This document shows, piece by piece, positions 51,653 through 61,076 of a stretch of 64,000 nucleotides of DNA; within the stretch, counting starts at the first letter, position 1, and each line of letters begins with the position of its first letter. The notes under the pieces were generated by a model, which saw nothing but the letters and a program-made list of their open reading frames with translations, made no database searches and had not been told where the DNA came from. Made by a program: the position numbers and the translations under genes. This stretch comes from Actinoallomurus liliacearum (GTDB lineage: Bacteria; Actinomycetota; Actinomycetes; Streptosporangiales; Streptosporangiaceae): positions 496,001 to 560,000 of the forward strand of contig NZ_BAABHJ010000002.1 of assembly GCF_039542035.1 (NCBI RefSeq), written 5' to 3'.

Positions 51653-53392
51653 TCAGGACGCCGGACGGAAGCTTCCGGCGAACACGTCGAAGTACCGGCG
51701 GCTGCGGGACCACTGGGAGGCCGGCGTCGACCAGTACAGCGCGTACGCCCGATGCCCGTTCACCAGGATGTTCCGGTTCAGAACGTGGGTCCTCTCGCCG
51801 CCCGAGGAATGCAGGAACTCCAGGTCGGCGGCCTTCTTGAAGTAGCCGGGCACGGATTCCAGCTTGATCCGGGTGTACCCGCCGTCGCTACCGCGACGGT
51901 AGGCGTCCTGCTGCCGCCAGTCGGCGAGCGGATCGCTCTTCGGGTGCGTCGTCTGGTCGATCAGCAGGTACCGGGACGAGCCGGGATCGCGCACGTAGAC
52001 GTATCCGCCGCCGTGGCTGACCTTCCAGCCGCGCGGCACGCCGATGGAGAAGCCGGAGTCGTCCTCGTACCGGCGGAAGTCGGCGGGCAGCGCGATGCCG
52101 CCCGGGGACGTGGTGCCGCCGGAGGACGGGGCAGGGCTCGCCGTTTCTCGCCGCCCCGGTGGGCTCGCCGAGGCGCTGGACCGGGCCGACGGAGTCGTGG
52201 ACGGCGGGGTGCTCCGGCCCGCGTTCCCGCTCGCGCCGGACAGGCCCGCGCGGTGCTGGTCCTGGTCCAAGACGACGGCGAGGATCCCCGCCGCCCCGAG
52301 CAGGAGGACGATCGAGACGGCGGCGACGGCCCGTCCCCGCCGGTGCGCGGGACGCGTCCGCGCGGGCCGGTCCTCGCCGGGTGGCGCCGCGCCGAGCGTC
52401 CCGCCCTCGGACCGCTCCCGTACGGGAGCCGGATCGCGGGGGCCCGGCCGCTCCCCCGACGGCCCGGTGTCGGCGGGGCGGCCGACCGGCATCTTGTACG
52501 GGACCGCCGGCGGTTCCGCCGCGCGGGCGGCGGTGTCCGGGTGCGCTCGGGTTGCGGCGCTCGTCTCCCCCTGGGCCGCCACCTCGGTGAGCGCCTGGGC
52601 GAGGGCGACGGCGTCGACGCGGTCGGCCGGGTCCTTGCGGAGCAGGCTCTCGATCACGGGCCACAGCGGCCCGGCGAGCGTGGGCGGGTTCGGCGGATCG
52701 GTGATGATGGCGGTGAGGGTGGCCATCACGTTGTCGCGGTGGAACGGCGTCTCGCCCTCCACGGCGGTGTAGAGCGTGGCGCCGAGCGACCACAGGTCGG
52801 AGGCGGGGGTGAGCGGCCTGCCCCGCGCCTGCTCCGGCGACAGGTAGGCCGGCGAGCCGATCAGCACGCCGGACCGGGTCAGCGTCGGCTCCCCCTCGGC
52901 GACCGCGATCCCGAAGTCGCCGAGCACCGTGCGGCGGTCCGGGGCGATCAGGATGTTGGCCGGTTTGACGTCCCGATGCAGAACGCCCGCGGCGTGCGCG
53001 GCCGACAGCGCCGCCAGCACCTCCAGCCCGATCCGGGCCGCCTCCGCGGGGGCGACGGGGCCCTCCTCGTCGAGGATCTCGCTCAGCGAACGGGCCGACG
53101 GGATCAGTTCCATGACGATCCACGGCCGCTCCTCGGCCTCGACGACGTCGAAGATCCGAACGACTCCCGGATGGCTGAGCCGGGCCGCGGTGCGCGCCTC
53201 CCGCATCATGCGGCCACGCATGACCTCCTTGTCATGGGTGCTCAGGTTGGGCGGGAAGACCAGCTCCTTGACGGCGACGTCCCGGCCGAGCAATTCGTCG
53301 CGGGCCCGCCACACCGCACCCATGCCGCCGCTTCCCAGGGATTCGGCGACCCGATATCTCTCGCCGAGAAGAGTGCCGCTCGCGGAGGACAT
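51653..53392 (-). CDS. Hanks-type Ser/Thr kinase with extracellular domain
   Basis: 579 residues. The kinase domain (about 10-270) has SLGSGGMGAVWRA, VAVKELVF, HRDVKPANIL and DFGIA. A Pro/Arg-rich linker follows, then a membrane helix (AVAAVSIVLLLGAAGILAVVL). The Ser/Thr/Pro-rich stretch leads to an extracellular C-terminal domain (about 440-579) with GFSIGVPRGWKVSH and GYFKKAADLEFL. This resembles the sensor domains of PknD/PknH-type kinases. Start ATG 53392 has no clear ribosome site. Substrates are unknown. Confidence 0.85.
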   Translation of the reverse strand: MSSASGTLLGERYRVAESLGSGGMGAVWRARDELLGRDVAVKELVFPPNLSTHDKEVMRGRMMREARTAARLSHPGVVRIFDVVEAEERPWIVMELIPSARSLSEILDEEGPVAPAEAARIGLEVLAALSAAHAAGVLHRDVKPANILIAPDRRTVLGDFGIAVAEGEPTLTRSGVLIGSPAYLSPEQARGRPLTPASDLWSLGATLYTAVEGETPFHRDNVMATLTAIITDPPNPPTLAGPLWPVIESLLRKDPADRVDAVALAQALTEVAAQGETSAATRAHPDTAARAAEPPAVPYKMPVGRPADTGPSGERPGPRDPAPVRERSEGGTLGAAPPGEDRPARTRPAHRRGRAVAAVSIVLLLGAAGILAVVLDQDQHRAGLSGASGNAGRSTPPSTTPSARSSASASPPGRRETASPAPSSGGTTSPGGIALPADFRRYEDDSGFSIGVPRGWKVSHGGGYVYVRDPGSSRYLLIDQTTHPKSDPLADWRQQDAYRRGSDGGYTRIKLESVPGYFKKAADLEFLHSSGGERTHVLNRNILVNGHRAYALYWSTPASQWSRSRRYFDVFAGSFRPAS

Positions 53393-53567
53393 GCCGCCGG
53401 AGATACCCGCACAAAAATCGAGTAATCCCCCGGCAAAGGCGGCGTCGCGTGAACGCCATCCGGCCGCGGCGCCGCTTGAGCGACGGAACGCCGTACTCGT
53501 GGATGGAAGGGCCGGCGCCGTCCTCATACCCACTGTGCGGCGCGGCGGCCGGGTCCAGGTGCGCGGG

Positions 53568-53930
53568 TCAGCGGGCGGCGCAGGCGATACAGGTGCGCGC
53601 GGCGGGACGCGCGACCAGGCGCTCGGGGGCGATCGGGCCGCCGCAGTTCTCACAGGTGCCGTAGGTCCCGTCACGGAGGCGTTCGACCGCCTGGTCGAGA
53701 TCGGTGAGGCGACGGCGCGCCTGGTCCAGCAGGGACTCGACCTGGGCCCGTTCGAAGGCGATCGTCGCGCCCTCCGGGTCGTGCTCGTCGTCGACGGCCC
53801 CCATCTGGGTGGACGACTCGACGATCCCCTCCCAGTCGCGGGTCAGGGCCTCGATCTGCTCGAGCGTGCTCACCCGCTCGGCGCGCAGCGCCTCGGCGGG
53901 TGAGGACGCGTCCGGAAACGACTCGGTCAT
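53568..53930 (-). CDS. TraR/DksA-type zinc-finger protein
   Basis: 120 residues. The C-terminal four-Cys zinc finger CENCGGPIAPERLVAR with CIACA is clear. The N-terminal part is a helical hairpin (EQIEALTRDWEGIVES; QVESLLDQARRRLTDLD). DksA-like proteins bind RNA polymerase. Short actinobacterial forms, some called RbpA-like or DksA-like, lack full analysis. It diverges from the LacI gene. GTG at 53933 is an alternative start. Confidence 0.85.
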   Translation of the reverse strand: MTESFPDASSPAEALRAERVSTLEQIEALTRDWEGIVESSTQMGAVDDEHDPEGATIAFERAQVESLLDQARRRLTDLDQAVERLRDGTYGTCENCGGPIAPERLVARPAARTCIACAAR

Positions 53931-53982
53931 CACTCACCACAACCTCGCGGCGTTCATCCGGATTCCCGGCCCCCTTACTTAC

Positions 53983-54027
53983 TGCAAGGCGTGCAAGTGA
54001 TTTGCGGTCCTTGCGGTATTCTTGCGG
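53983..54027. promoter_or_regulatory. repeat-rich LacI promoter region
   Basis: TGCAAG occurs at 53983 and 53992, and TTGCGG at 54002, 54011 and 54022. The two sets are oriented as partial inverted copies (GCAAG against CTTGC). TATTCT (54017-54022) six bases before ATG 54029 suggests a leaderless transcript. This layout suits autoregulation by a MalR-type LacI repressor. Confidence 0.5.
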
Positions 54028-54028
54028 C

Positions 54029-55024
54029 ATGTCACGACGACTTGCTGACGTCGCCCGGAAGGCCGGAGTGAGCGAGGCCACCGTCAGCCGGGTGCTCAAC
54101 GGCAAACCCGGAGTCTCCGCCGCCACCCGCGACAACGTGCTGACCGCGCTGGACGTGCTCGGGTACGAGCGGCCGACCCAGTTGCGGGGCGACCGGGCGC
54201 GCCTGGTGGGCCTGGTGCTGCCGGAGTTGCAGAACCCGATCTTCCCCGCGCTGGCCGAGGTGGTCAGCGGAGCCCTGGTGCAGCTCGGTTTCACGCCGGT
54301 CCTGTGCAACCGTACGGCGGGCGGCCTGTCGGAGCCCGAGTACGTCAACCTCCTGCTCGACCAGCAGGCGTCCGGGGTGATCTTCGCGGGCGGGATGTGC
54401 GCGGAGGCGGACGCCTCGCACGACCACTACCGGCTGCTCCGCAAGCGCGGCATGCCCGTCGTGCTCGTCAACGCGGCGGTCGCCGACCTCGGCTTCCCCG
54501 CCGTGGCGACCGACGACGCCGTCGCGGTCGAGCAGGCGTACGGGCATCTGCGCTCGCTCGGGCACGAGCGGATCGGTTTGGTCGTCGGGCCGGCGGACCA
54601 CATGCCGTCCCGCCGGAAGGTCGCGACCTTCGAGCGGCTCGCCGGCGCGGCCGCCGACGGCGAGTTCGTCGAGCGCACGCTGTTCTCCCTGGAAGGCGGG
54701 CAGGCGGCGACGTCGCGCCTGCTGCGCCGCGGGGTCACGGGCGTGATCTGCGGCAGCGACCCGCTCGCGCTGGGCGCGGTCAAGGCGGTCCGACGGCAGG
54801 GCAAGCGCGTGCCCGAGGACGTCTCGGTGGTCGGCTTCGACGACTCGGCGTTCATGAGCTGCGCCGACCCGCCGCTGACCACCGTGCGGCAGCCCATCGA
54901 CGCGATGGGGCGGGCGGTGGTGACCCTCCTCGCCGCCCAGATCGACGGCTCCCAGGCGGCCGACGACGAGCTGCTGTTCGAGCCGGAGCTCGTCGTCCGC
55001 GGCTCCACCGGCCCGGCCCGGTGA
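54029..55024 (+). CDS. LacI family repressor, MalR-like
   Basis: 331 residues. The HTH reads LADVARKAGVSEATVSRVLNGKP (about 5-27), with YERPTQLR as hinge. The periplasmic-binding-like domain has VVGFDDSAFMSCADPPLTTVRQP. It precedes a sugar ABC operon and a GH13 glucosidase, so the effector is probably maltose, maltodextrin or a related glucoside. The transcript is probably leaderless. Confidence 0.85.
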   Translation: MSRRLADVARKAGVSEATVSRVLNGKPGVSAATRDNVLTALDVLGYERPTQLRGDRARLVGLVLPELQNPIFPALAEVVSGALVQLGFTPVLCNRTAGGLSEPEYVNLLLDQQASGVIFAGGMCAEADASHDHYRLLRKRGMPVVLVNAAVADLGFPAVATDDAVAVEQAYGHLRSLGHERIGLVVGPADHMPSRRKVATFERLAGAAADGEFVERTLFSLEGGQAATSRLLRRGVTGVICGSDPLALGAVKAVRRQGKRVPEDVSVVGFDDSAFMSCADPPLTTVRQPIDAMGRAVVTLLAAQIDGSQAADDELLFEPELVVRGSTGPAR

Positions 55025-55199
55025 CGCGTTAGGGAGAGCCCGCGCCGCCACAGGATGGCCACTTCCTGTCGATTTTTTTCGATCCTCAGTACATCTATTG
55101 CAGTGGCCTGTTGGTCTCTATATCGTGCTCGCACCGGATCCTGCAGCCCGGTCCTCGGTCCGCGGCCTCCCCCGAGGCCAGTCCAGGAGGGAGTCGACG

Positions 55200-56546
55200 A
55201 TGAGACCCCGAAGGTTCGTGATCCTGCTGGCGGCAGGGCTCGCCCTGACCGGAACGGCGTGCGGGGGCGGTGACAAATCAAAGGACGCCGCGGGCGGCAA
55301 GGTGACCATCACGGTCGGCTGCATGCCCGCGAAGAGCCAGCCGATCGAGCGCCGGGAGTGGACGGAGGACGTCGCCGCCTTCGAGAAACTGCACCCGGAC
55401 ATCACCGTGGTCGGCAAGGACGCCTTCCCCTGCGCCGACCCGAAGACGTTCACGGCCAAGCTCGCGGGCGGCCAGATGGAGGACGTCTTCTACGCCTACT
55501 TCACCGACATCCAGAGCGTCATCAAGTCGGGGCAGGCCGCCGACATCAGCAAGTACCTCGGCGGCGTCAAGCAGTTCCCCGACATCCAGCCGTCCGTCAA
55601 GAAGGTCTTCACCGGCCCCGACGGCAAGGTCTACGGCCTGCCCCGGCAGAACTACTCGATGGGCCTGCTGTACAACCGCAACCTGTTCAAGCAGGCCGGG
55701 CTCGACCCCGACCGGCCGCCCGCGACGTGGGCGGAGCTGCGCGCGGACGCGAAGAAGATCGCGGGCCTGGGCAAGGGCGTCGTCGGCTACGCCGACTACA
55801 GCGCCGGTAACCAGGGCGGCTGGCACTTCACCACGGAGCTGTACGGCCAGGGCGGCGACGTCGTCACGCCCGACGGTAAGAAGGCCGCGTTCAACAGCCC
55901 GCAGGGCCGCGCCGTGCTGCAGAACCTCCAGCAGATGCGCTGGACGGACGACAGCATGGGCTCCAAGCAACTGCTGCAGCTCGCCGACGTGCAGCAGATG
56001 ATGGCGGCCGGCCGGCTCGGCATGTACCTGTCGGCCCCGGACAACATCACCGCGCTGGTCGACCAGTTCCAGGGCAAGTACAAGGACTACGGCCTGGCGC
56101 CGATCCCCGAGGCGAAGGGCACCCTCCTCGGCGGCGACGGCTACCTGTTCAACGTGAAGGCGTCCCCGGCCAAGATCAGGGCCGGTCTCCTCTGGCTGGA
56201 GTACTACGTCCTAACGCCGGGTCAGGGCCAGCTGAACTACCAGCGGGCCGCGAAGTACGGACGCGCCGTCGGTCTCCCGCAGCCGAACTTCTACACCGGC
56301 CAGACCGCGACCACCGACCGCTCGCTGCGCACCGGCGCCGCCAACGTCCCGGTCGCGAACTACAAGCCGTACGAGGACGCGGTCGACCGCATCCCGGGCC
56401 GGCTCGAGCCCGCGAACGCCCAGCAGATCTACGCCGTCCTCGACTCGGTGATGTCCGGGGTGCTGACCGACCGCAACATCAACATCGACCAGCTCCTCGC
56501 GACCGCACAGAAGAAGGTCGACGGCATCCTCGCCCGATCCAACTGA
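55200..56546 (+). CDS. ABC sugar-binding lipoprotein
   Basis: 448 residues. The signal peptide ends with the lipobox LTGTAC, so the protein is attached to the membrane by a diacylglyceryl-Cys. The body fits family 1 extracellular solute-binding proteins (MalE-like; VITPDGK-like strand and WTDDSMGSKQLL). AGGAGGGAG precedes the ATG. First gene of the LacI-controlled operon. It would deliver an alpha-glucoside to the two permeases that follow. Confidence 0.9.
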   Translation: MRPRRFVILLAAGLALTGTACGGGDKSKDAAGGKVTITVGCMPAKSQPIERREWTEDVAAFEKLHPDITVVGKDAFPCADPKTFTAKLAGGQMEDVFYAYFTDIQSVIKSGQAADISKYLGGVKQFPDIQPSVKKVFTGPDGKVYGLPRQNYSMGLLYNRNLFKQAGLDPDRPPATWAELRADAKKIAGLGKGVVGYADYSAGNQGGWHFTTELYGQGGDVVTPDGKKAAFNSPQGRAVLQNLQQMRWTDDSMGSKQLLQLADVQQMMAAGRLGMYLSAPDNITALVDQFQGKYKDYGLAPIPEAKGTLLGGDGYLFNVKASPAKIRAGLLWLEYYVLTPGQGQLNYQRAAKYGRAVGLPQPNFYTGQTATTDRSLRTGAANVPVANYKPYEDAVDRIPGRLEPANAQQIYAVLDSVMSGVLTDRNINIDQLLATAQKKVDGILARSN

Positions 56547-56584
56547 GCGGGCCACGGCCGGGTGACGACGCGAGGGAGAGACCG

Positions 56585-57529
56585 GTGACCACGACGATCC
56601 TGAGGAAGGCCGCCCCACGGCGTTCCTCGTCCCACCCGGCCGGGCCGCGCCGATCCGCGTCCCGGCGGTCCGTCCGGCGCGGCCTGTCCGCGTACGGATT
56701 CCTCTGCGGGGCGCTGATCTGCTTCGCGGTGTTCTCCTGGTACCCGATCGTGCGGGAGGCGCTGCTCGGGTTCCAGAAGACGAACTTCGTCGGGCGGTCC
56801 GAGTGGGTCGGCCTCGACAACTTCCGCCGGGTGGCCGACGACCCGGCGTTCGGCAGTGCCTGGCTGAACACCCTGGAGTTCACCGGGCTGGCGCTGCTCT
56901 GCGGCTACGTCCTGCCGTTTCTCACCGCGATCGTGCTGAACGAACTGCGCCACGCGCGCGCCTACCTCAGGTTCGTGGTGTACCTGCCGGTCATGCTCCC
57001 GCCGGCGGTCGCGGTGCTGCTCTTCAAGTGGTTCTACGACCCCGGCCCCGGCCTGTTCAACCAGGTGCTGCACCTGGCCCATCTCCCGGGCCTCAACTGG
57101 CTGGACTCCACGAGCACCGCGCTGCTGTCCCTGGTCATCGTCTCCACGTGGATGAACATGGGCAGCGGCACGCTCATCTACCTCGCCGCCCTGCAGAGCG
57201 TGCAGAGCGAGCTGTACGAGGCGGCGGAGCTGGACGGTGCGGGACTGTTCCGCAGGATCTGGCACGTCACGATCCCGCAGACCCGGCTGATCCTGCTCGT
57301 CATGCTCCTGCTCCAGGTGATCGCCACCATGCAGGTGTTCGTCGAGCCGTACCTGCTCACCGGCGGCGGACCGCAGGACGCCACGGTCAGCGTCGTCTAC
57401 CTGATGTACCTGTACGCGTTCCGCTTCAACAGCTACGGCGGGGGCAGCGCCCTCGGGCTGATGCTGATGCTCGTCCTGATGGTGTTCTCCGCGGTGTACC
57501 TGCGCGTCACCCGGGACGGCGGGCGATGA
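56585..57529 (+). CDS. sugar ABC permease (MalF-like)
   Basis: 314 residues with six membrane helices. The basic N-terminus is followed by GLSAYGFLCGALICFAVFSWYP. The EAA motif is EAAELDGAGLFRRIWHVTIP. It would form the channel with the next gene. GTG 56585 follows a GAGGGAGAG element. No ATPase gene is present, so a shared ATPase such as MsiK is expected. Confidence 0.9.
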   Translation: MTTTILRKAAPRRSSSHPAGPRRSASRRSVRRGLSAYGFLCGALICFAVFSWYPIVREALLGFQKTNFVGRSEWVGLDNFRRVADDPAFGSAWLNTLEFTGLALLCGYVLPFLTAIVLNELRHARAYLRFVVYLPVMLPPAVAVLLFKWFYDPGPGLFNQVLHLAHLPGLNWLDSTSTALLSLVIVSTWMNMGSGTLIYLAALQSVQSELYEAAELDGAGLFRRIWHVTIPQTRLILLVMLLLQVIATMQVFVEPYLLTGGGPQDATVSVVYLMYLYAFRFNSYGGGSALGLMLMLVLMVFSAVYLRVTRDGGR

Positions 57530-57545
57530 GACGAGGAGGCCGGAG

Positions 57546-58505
57546 TTGACCGAGCCCGCGATCAGGGCGGCCGCCACGGCCGTCCCTCGCCCGCGGCGAC
57601 GCCGCCGGAGGCGCGCGGCGGACCACGTGTCCGCCCCACGGACCCTGATCTCGGCCCGCGCGCTGAACACGCCGCGCGGCCGGGTGATCTATTGGACCGT
57701 TCTCATCGCCGTGATCGTGCTGTTCACCGCGGTGTTCCTGTTCCCGCTGTACTGGATGGCGACCGGGGCGATGAAGTCCTCCGGCGAGCTGGCCCGGACT
57801 CCCCCGACGCTGTTCCCACGGCACCCGCACCCCGGCGTGTACCGGGACGCGTGGCGGCGGCTCTACCTGGGCAGGTTCCTCCTGAACACGCTCGAGTACG
57901 CGGCGGGGGCCTGGCTGCTGCGGCTGGCGGTGTGCGTCCCGGCGGCGTACGCGCTGTCCAAGCTGCGGCCCCTGCTCGGCAGAGCGGTCCTCGGACTGAT
58001 GCTGGCCACGCTGATGATCCCGTCCACCGTCCTCCTGGTCCCGCTCTACCTCACCGTGCGGGACGTGCCGCTCCTGCACGTCAACCTGCTGAACACGCCC
58101 TTCGCGATCTGGTTCCCGGCCGCGGCCAACGCGTTCTGCATCTTCCTGCTCAAGCGGTTCTTCGACTCCATCCCCGGCGAGCTGCTGGAGGCCGCGGCGA
58201 TCGACGGCGCGTCGTCCTCGCGCATCCTCTGGTCGATCGTCCTGCCGATCTCGCGGCCGATCATCGCGGTGGTGTCGATCTTCGCGGTGGTGGACGTCTG
58301 GAAGGACTTCGTGTGGCCGCTGCTCGTGCTGCCCGACAGCAACAAGATGACGGTGAGCGTGGCGATCTCCTCACTGTCGGAGCAGACGCCGCAGAACATC
58401 CTCATCGCCGCCCTCGTGATCGCCAGTGTCCCGGCCGTGGCGGTCTTCCTGGTGTTCCAGCGCCACATCATGGCCGGTCTGACCGCCGGCGGGCTGAAGG
58501 GGTGA
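57546..58505 (+). CDS. sugar ABC permease (MalG-like)
   Basis: 319 residues with six membrane helices, starting at TTG 57546 after GAGGAGG. The Arg-rich N-terminus precedes VIYWTVLIAVIVLFTAVFLFP. The EAA loop reads EAAAIDGASSSRILWSIVLP, and VWKDFVWPLLVL is typical. It pairs with the preceding permease. Confidence 0.9.
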   Translation: MTEPAIRAAATAVPRPRRRRRRRAADHVSAPRTLISARALNTPRGRVIYWTVLIAVIVLFTAVFLFPLYWMATGAMKSSGELARTPPTLFPRHPHPGVYRDAWRRLYLGRFLLNTLEYAAGAWLLRLAVCVPAAYALSKLRPLLGRAVLGLMLATLMIPSTVLLVPLYLTVRDVPLLHVNLLNTPFAIWFPAAANAFCIFLLKRFFDSIPGELLEAAAIDGASSSRILWSIVLPISRPIIAVVSIFAVVDVWKDFVWPLLVLPDSNKMTVSVAISSLSEQTPQNILIAALVIASVPAVAVFLVFQRHIMAGLTAGGLKG

Positions 58506-58607
58506 GACGCGCGGGCCCAGTTCCACGGCCGGGCCGGCCACCGCACGGCCCGCGGCGAGAGCCACGCCTCCCCGTACCCGCGCCGACCACGAACGTCTGA
58601 GGAGAAG

Positions 58608-60203
58608 ATGACCGGCATGGCCGAACAAGTTCCCCCTGGCACGGCTCCGGGCTCCACCGGCTGGTGGCGGGGAGCCGCGATCTACCAGGTCTACCTGCGC
58701 AGTTTCGCGGACGGCAACGGGGACGGCATCGGTGACCTGGCGGGCCTGCGGGGGCGGCTCCGCCACCTCTCCGACCTGGGCGTCGACGCCCTGTGGCTGA
58801 ACCCGTGGTACCCATCGCCGATGGTCGACGGCGGCTACGACGTCGCCGACTACCGGGACATCGACCCGGCCTTCGGCACGCTCGCCGAGGCGGAGAAGCT
58901 CATCGAGGAGGCGCACGGGCTGGGGATCCGGGTCATCGTCGACATCGTCCCGAACCACTGCTCCGACCGGCACGCCTGGTTCCAGGAGGCGCTGCGGTCC
59001 GGGCCGGGTTCCGCGGCGCGGGCGCGGTTCTGGTTCCGGCCCGGGCGCGGCGACGCGCCGCCGAACGACTGGAACTCCATCTTCGGCGGTCCGGCGTGGA
59101 CCCGGGTGCCGGACGGCGAGTGGTACCTCCACCTGTTCGCGCCCGAGCAGCCGGACTTCAACTGGACCGACCCCGAGGTGCGCGCGGAGTTCCTCGACGT
59201 CCTGCGGTTCTGGTTCGACCGGGGCGTGGACGGGATCCGCATCGACTCCGCCGCCGTGCTGGTCAAGGACCCCGACGCGGAGCCGGACGGACTCGACCCG
59301 TACACCGACCGGGACGGCGTGCACGACATCTACCGCGCCTGGCGCCGGACGTCCGACGGGTACGGCGACCGCGCGTTGATCGGCGAGCTGTGGCTGCCCG
59401 ACCAGAACCGCTTCGCGGCGTACCTGGCCCCCGACGAGCTGCACACGGCCTTCAACTTCGACTTCCTGGGCTGCCCGTGGGACGCCGCGGCCCTGCGCCG
59501 GGTGATCGACACGACGCTGGAGACGCACACGCCGCTCGGCGCCCCGCCGACCTGGGTGCTGTCCAACCACGACGTGACCCGGCCGGTCACGCGATTCGGC
59601 CGGGAGGACACGTCCTTCGACCTGAACGACCGGCGGCACGGCGCGCCGACGGACCTGCGCCTGGGACTCCGCCGCGCCCGGGCCGCCGCGCTGCTCGCGA
59701 TGGCGCTCCCCGGCAGCGTCTACGTCTACCAGGGCGAGGAGCTCGGTCTCTGGGAGGTCGAGGACCTGCCCGAGGACCGGCTGCAGGACCCCATCTGGTT
59801 CCGCTCTGGCCGTACCGACCGCGGCCGGGACGGCTGCCGCGTGCCGATCCCGTGGTCCGGTGACGCGCCCGGCTTCGGCTTCGGCGGCGACCCGTGGCTG
59901 CCGCAGCCCCCGGCCTGGCGCGACCTGACGGTGGAGGCCCAGTCGGCCGACGCGTCCTCGACGCTCGGCCTCTACCGGAGGGGACTGCGGTTGCGTCGTG
60001 AGCTGCTCGGTTTCGGCTCGATGACCTGGCGGGCGATGGGCGAGGACGTCCTGGCCTTCGACCGGGAGAGCGGGATCACTTGCGTCGTCAACCTCGGGGC
60101 CCGTCCCGTACGTCTGCCGGAGGGCCGGGAGCCGCTGCTGGCCAGCGACCCCCTGAACCAGCAGGGCGAGCTGCCCCCGGACACCGCCGTCTGGCTGCGC
60201 TGA
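58608..60203 (+). CDS. GH13 alpha-glucosidase-type enzyme
   Basis: 531 residues. The (beta/alpha)8 barrel contains YQVYLRSFADGNGDGIGDL, VIVDIVPNH, and the catalytic residues Asp213 (GIRIDSAA), Glu260 (IGELW) and Asp322 (SNHDV). No signal peptide, so it acts on imported sugars in the cytosol. It resembles oligo-1,6-/alpha-glucosidases (GH13_30/31). Residual loops cannot assign alpha-1,4 or alpha-1,6 preference. ATG 58608 sits close to GAGGAG; ATG 58617 is possible. It is the last gene of the maltose-type operon. Confidence 0.9.
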   Translation: MTGMAEQVPPGTAPGSTGWWRGAAIYQVYLRSFADGNGDGIGDLAGLRGRLRHLSDLGVDALWLNPWYPSPMVDGGYDVADYRDIDPAFGTLAEAEKLIEEAHGLGIRVIVDIVPNHCSDRHAWFQEALRSGPGSAARARFWFRPGRGDAPPNDWNSIFGGPAWTRVPDGEWYLHLFAPEQPDFNWTDPEVRAEFLDVLRFWFDRGVDGIRIDSAAVLVKDPDAEPDGLDPYTDRDGVHDIYRAWRRTSDGYGDRALIGELWLPDQNRFAAYLAPDELHTAFNFDFLGCPWDAAALRRVIDTTLETHTPLGAPPTWVLSNHDVTRPVTRFGREDTSFDLNDRRHGAPTDLRLGLRRARAAALLAMALPGSVYVYQGEELGLWEVEDLPEDRLQDPIWFRSGRTDRGRDGCRVPIPWSGDAPGFGFGGDPWLPQPPAWRDLTVEAQSADASSTLGLYRRGLRLRRELLGFGSMTWRAMGEDVLAFDRESGITCVVNLGARPVRLPEGREPLLASDPLNQQGELPPDTAVWLR

Positions 60204-60207
60204 TCCG

Positions 60208-60234
60208 GCGCGGCGGGGGTCTCCCCCGCCGCGC
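60208..60234. terminator. bidirectional terminator hairpin
   Basis: A 12-bp perfect stem (60208-60219 with 60223-60234, GCGCGGCGGGGG and its complement) around a TCT loop. It sits between the convergent glucosidase and VOC stops and probably ends both transcripts. Confidence 0.8.
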
Positions 60235-60266
60235 GTGGTTCCGGCGCTGGACCGTTCACCGGCCGG

Positions 60267-60743
60267 TCACTTGATCTGTTCCGCCAGCTCGATGATGATC
60301 CCCTCGGGGCCACGGACGTAGCAGAGCCGGTAGCTGTCCTCGTACCGTGCCAGCTCGCCGACGAGTTCGGCGCCGTGCGCCCGCAAGCGGTCGAGGACAT
60401 CGTCGATGCCCTCCACCGCGAAGGCGACATGACGGATGCCCAGCGCGTTGGCGGGAGCGCGCGGGTCCCCGCCGGGGCCCGACGGCGTGTGGTACTTGGC
60501 CAGCTCGAGCCGCCCGTGGCCGTCCGGGGTCCGCATCATCGCGATGTCCGAACGGACTCCCTCCAGCCCGTTGACACGGTCTACCACGCGGCCCTCCACC
60601 GTCGCCTCGCCCTCCAGTTCCAGTCCGAGCTCGACGAAGAAGGCCGTGGCGGCCGCGAGGTCGTCGACGACGACGCTGACATGGTCCATCCGCTGGATCG
60701 TCGCCCGCCCGGGGTAGGGACCCCGCCGGTTGGTCTCGTCCAT
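60267..60743 (-). CDS. VOC/glyoxalase family protein
   Basis: 158 residues with two betaalphabetabetabeta modules. It starts with RMDHVSVVVDDLAAATAFF, and the second module has IRHVAFAVEGIDDVLDRL and RYEDSYRLCYVRGPEGIIIELAE. The metal ligands His (RMDH), Glu (RLELA), His (RHVAF) and Glu (IIELAE) are plausible. GAGAGGAG precedes ATG 60743. Substrate is unknown. A palindrome lies about 100 bases upstream. Confidence 0.85.
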   Translation of the reverse strand: MDETNRRGPYPGRATIQRMDHVSVVVDDLAAATAFFVELGLELEGEATVEGRVVDRVNGLEGVRSDIAMMRTPDGHGRLELAKYHTPSGPGGDPRAPANALGIRHVAFAVEGIDDVLDRLRAHGAELVGELARYEDSYRLCYVRGPEGIIIELAEQIK

Positions 60744-61076
60744 GACGATCTCCTCTCAGATTCGGCTGCGCGTGTTCAGGCGCGCCGGCGTTCCTTCTGT
60801 TGCCGGGACGGAGCCGTGCGCGGCGCTTCGACACGGCCGATTGTGACGTACGACACAAGCCGCGCTCGAATCGGTCGTCGTCGCGGCCGACGCTGCGCCG
60901 ATGAGATCGTCGCAACGCTCTCCCCGGTCGACCGGTTTCCGGTGCGAGACCGGCCGGCGCGCCTCGTACGGACCGCACGGCAGGGCCCATCGCGAAGATC
61001 CAGCGAACTGTCGCGTAATCCGGTGACGCCTTCTTCGACTTCTTGACGTTCGTGTCCCGAGAAGAAAGGAGGTGGC
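60744..61076. other. 333-bp divergent gap (VOC / ECF sigma)
   Basis: Contains the palindrome TTGTG-N8-CACAA (60841-60858) and the strong AAGGAGGT of the sigma-factor gene. No frame in the gap looks like a protein. No consensus sigma-A promoter was clear for the sigma gene, so its own ECF-type promoter may lie here. Confidence 0.5.
60841..60858. promoter_or_regulatory. palindrome TTGTGaCGTACGaCACAA
   Basis: An 18-bp near-perfect palindrome: only one base pair breaks the symmetry, and the centre CGTACG is itself symmetric. It is 98 bases upstream of the VOC start and 219 bases upstream of the sigma start. Such symmetry points to a homodimeric repressor. Confidence 0.6.

Noticed and set aside
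51384..51845. A plus-strand 153-codon frame entering the Ser/Thr kinase gene
   Set aside because: Its second half is antisense to the kinase C-terminus, and the first half lacks a ribosome site.
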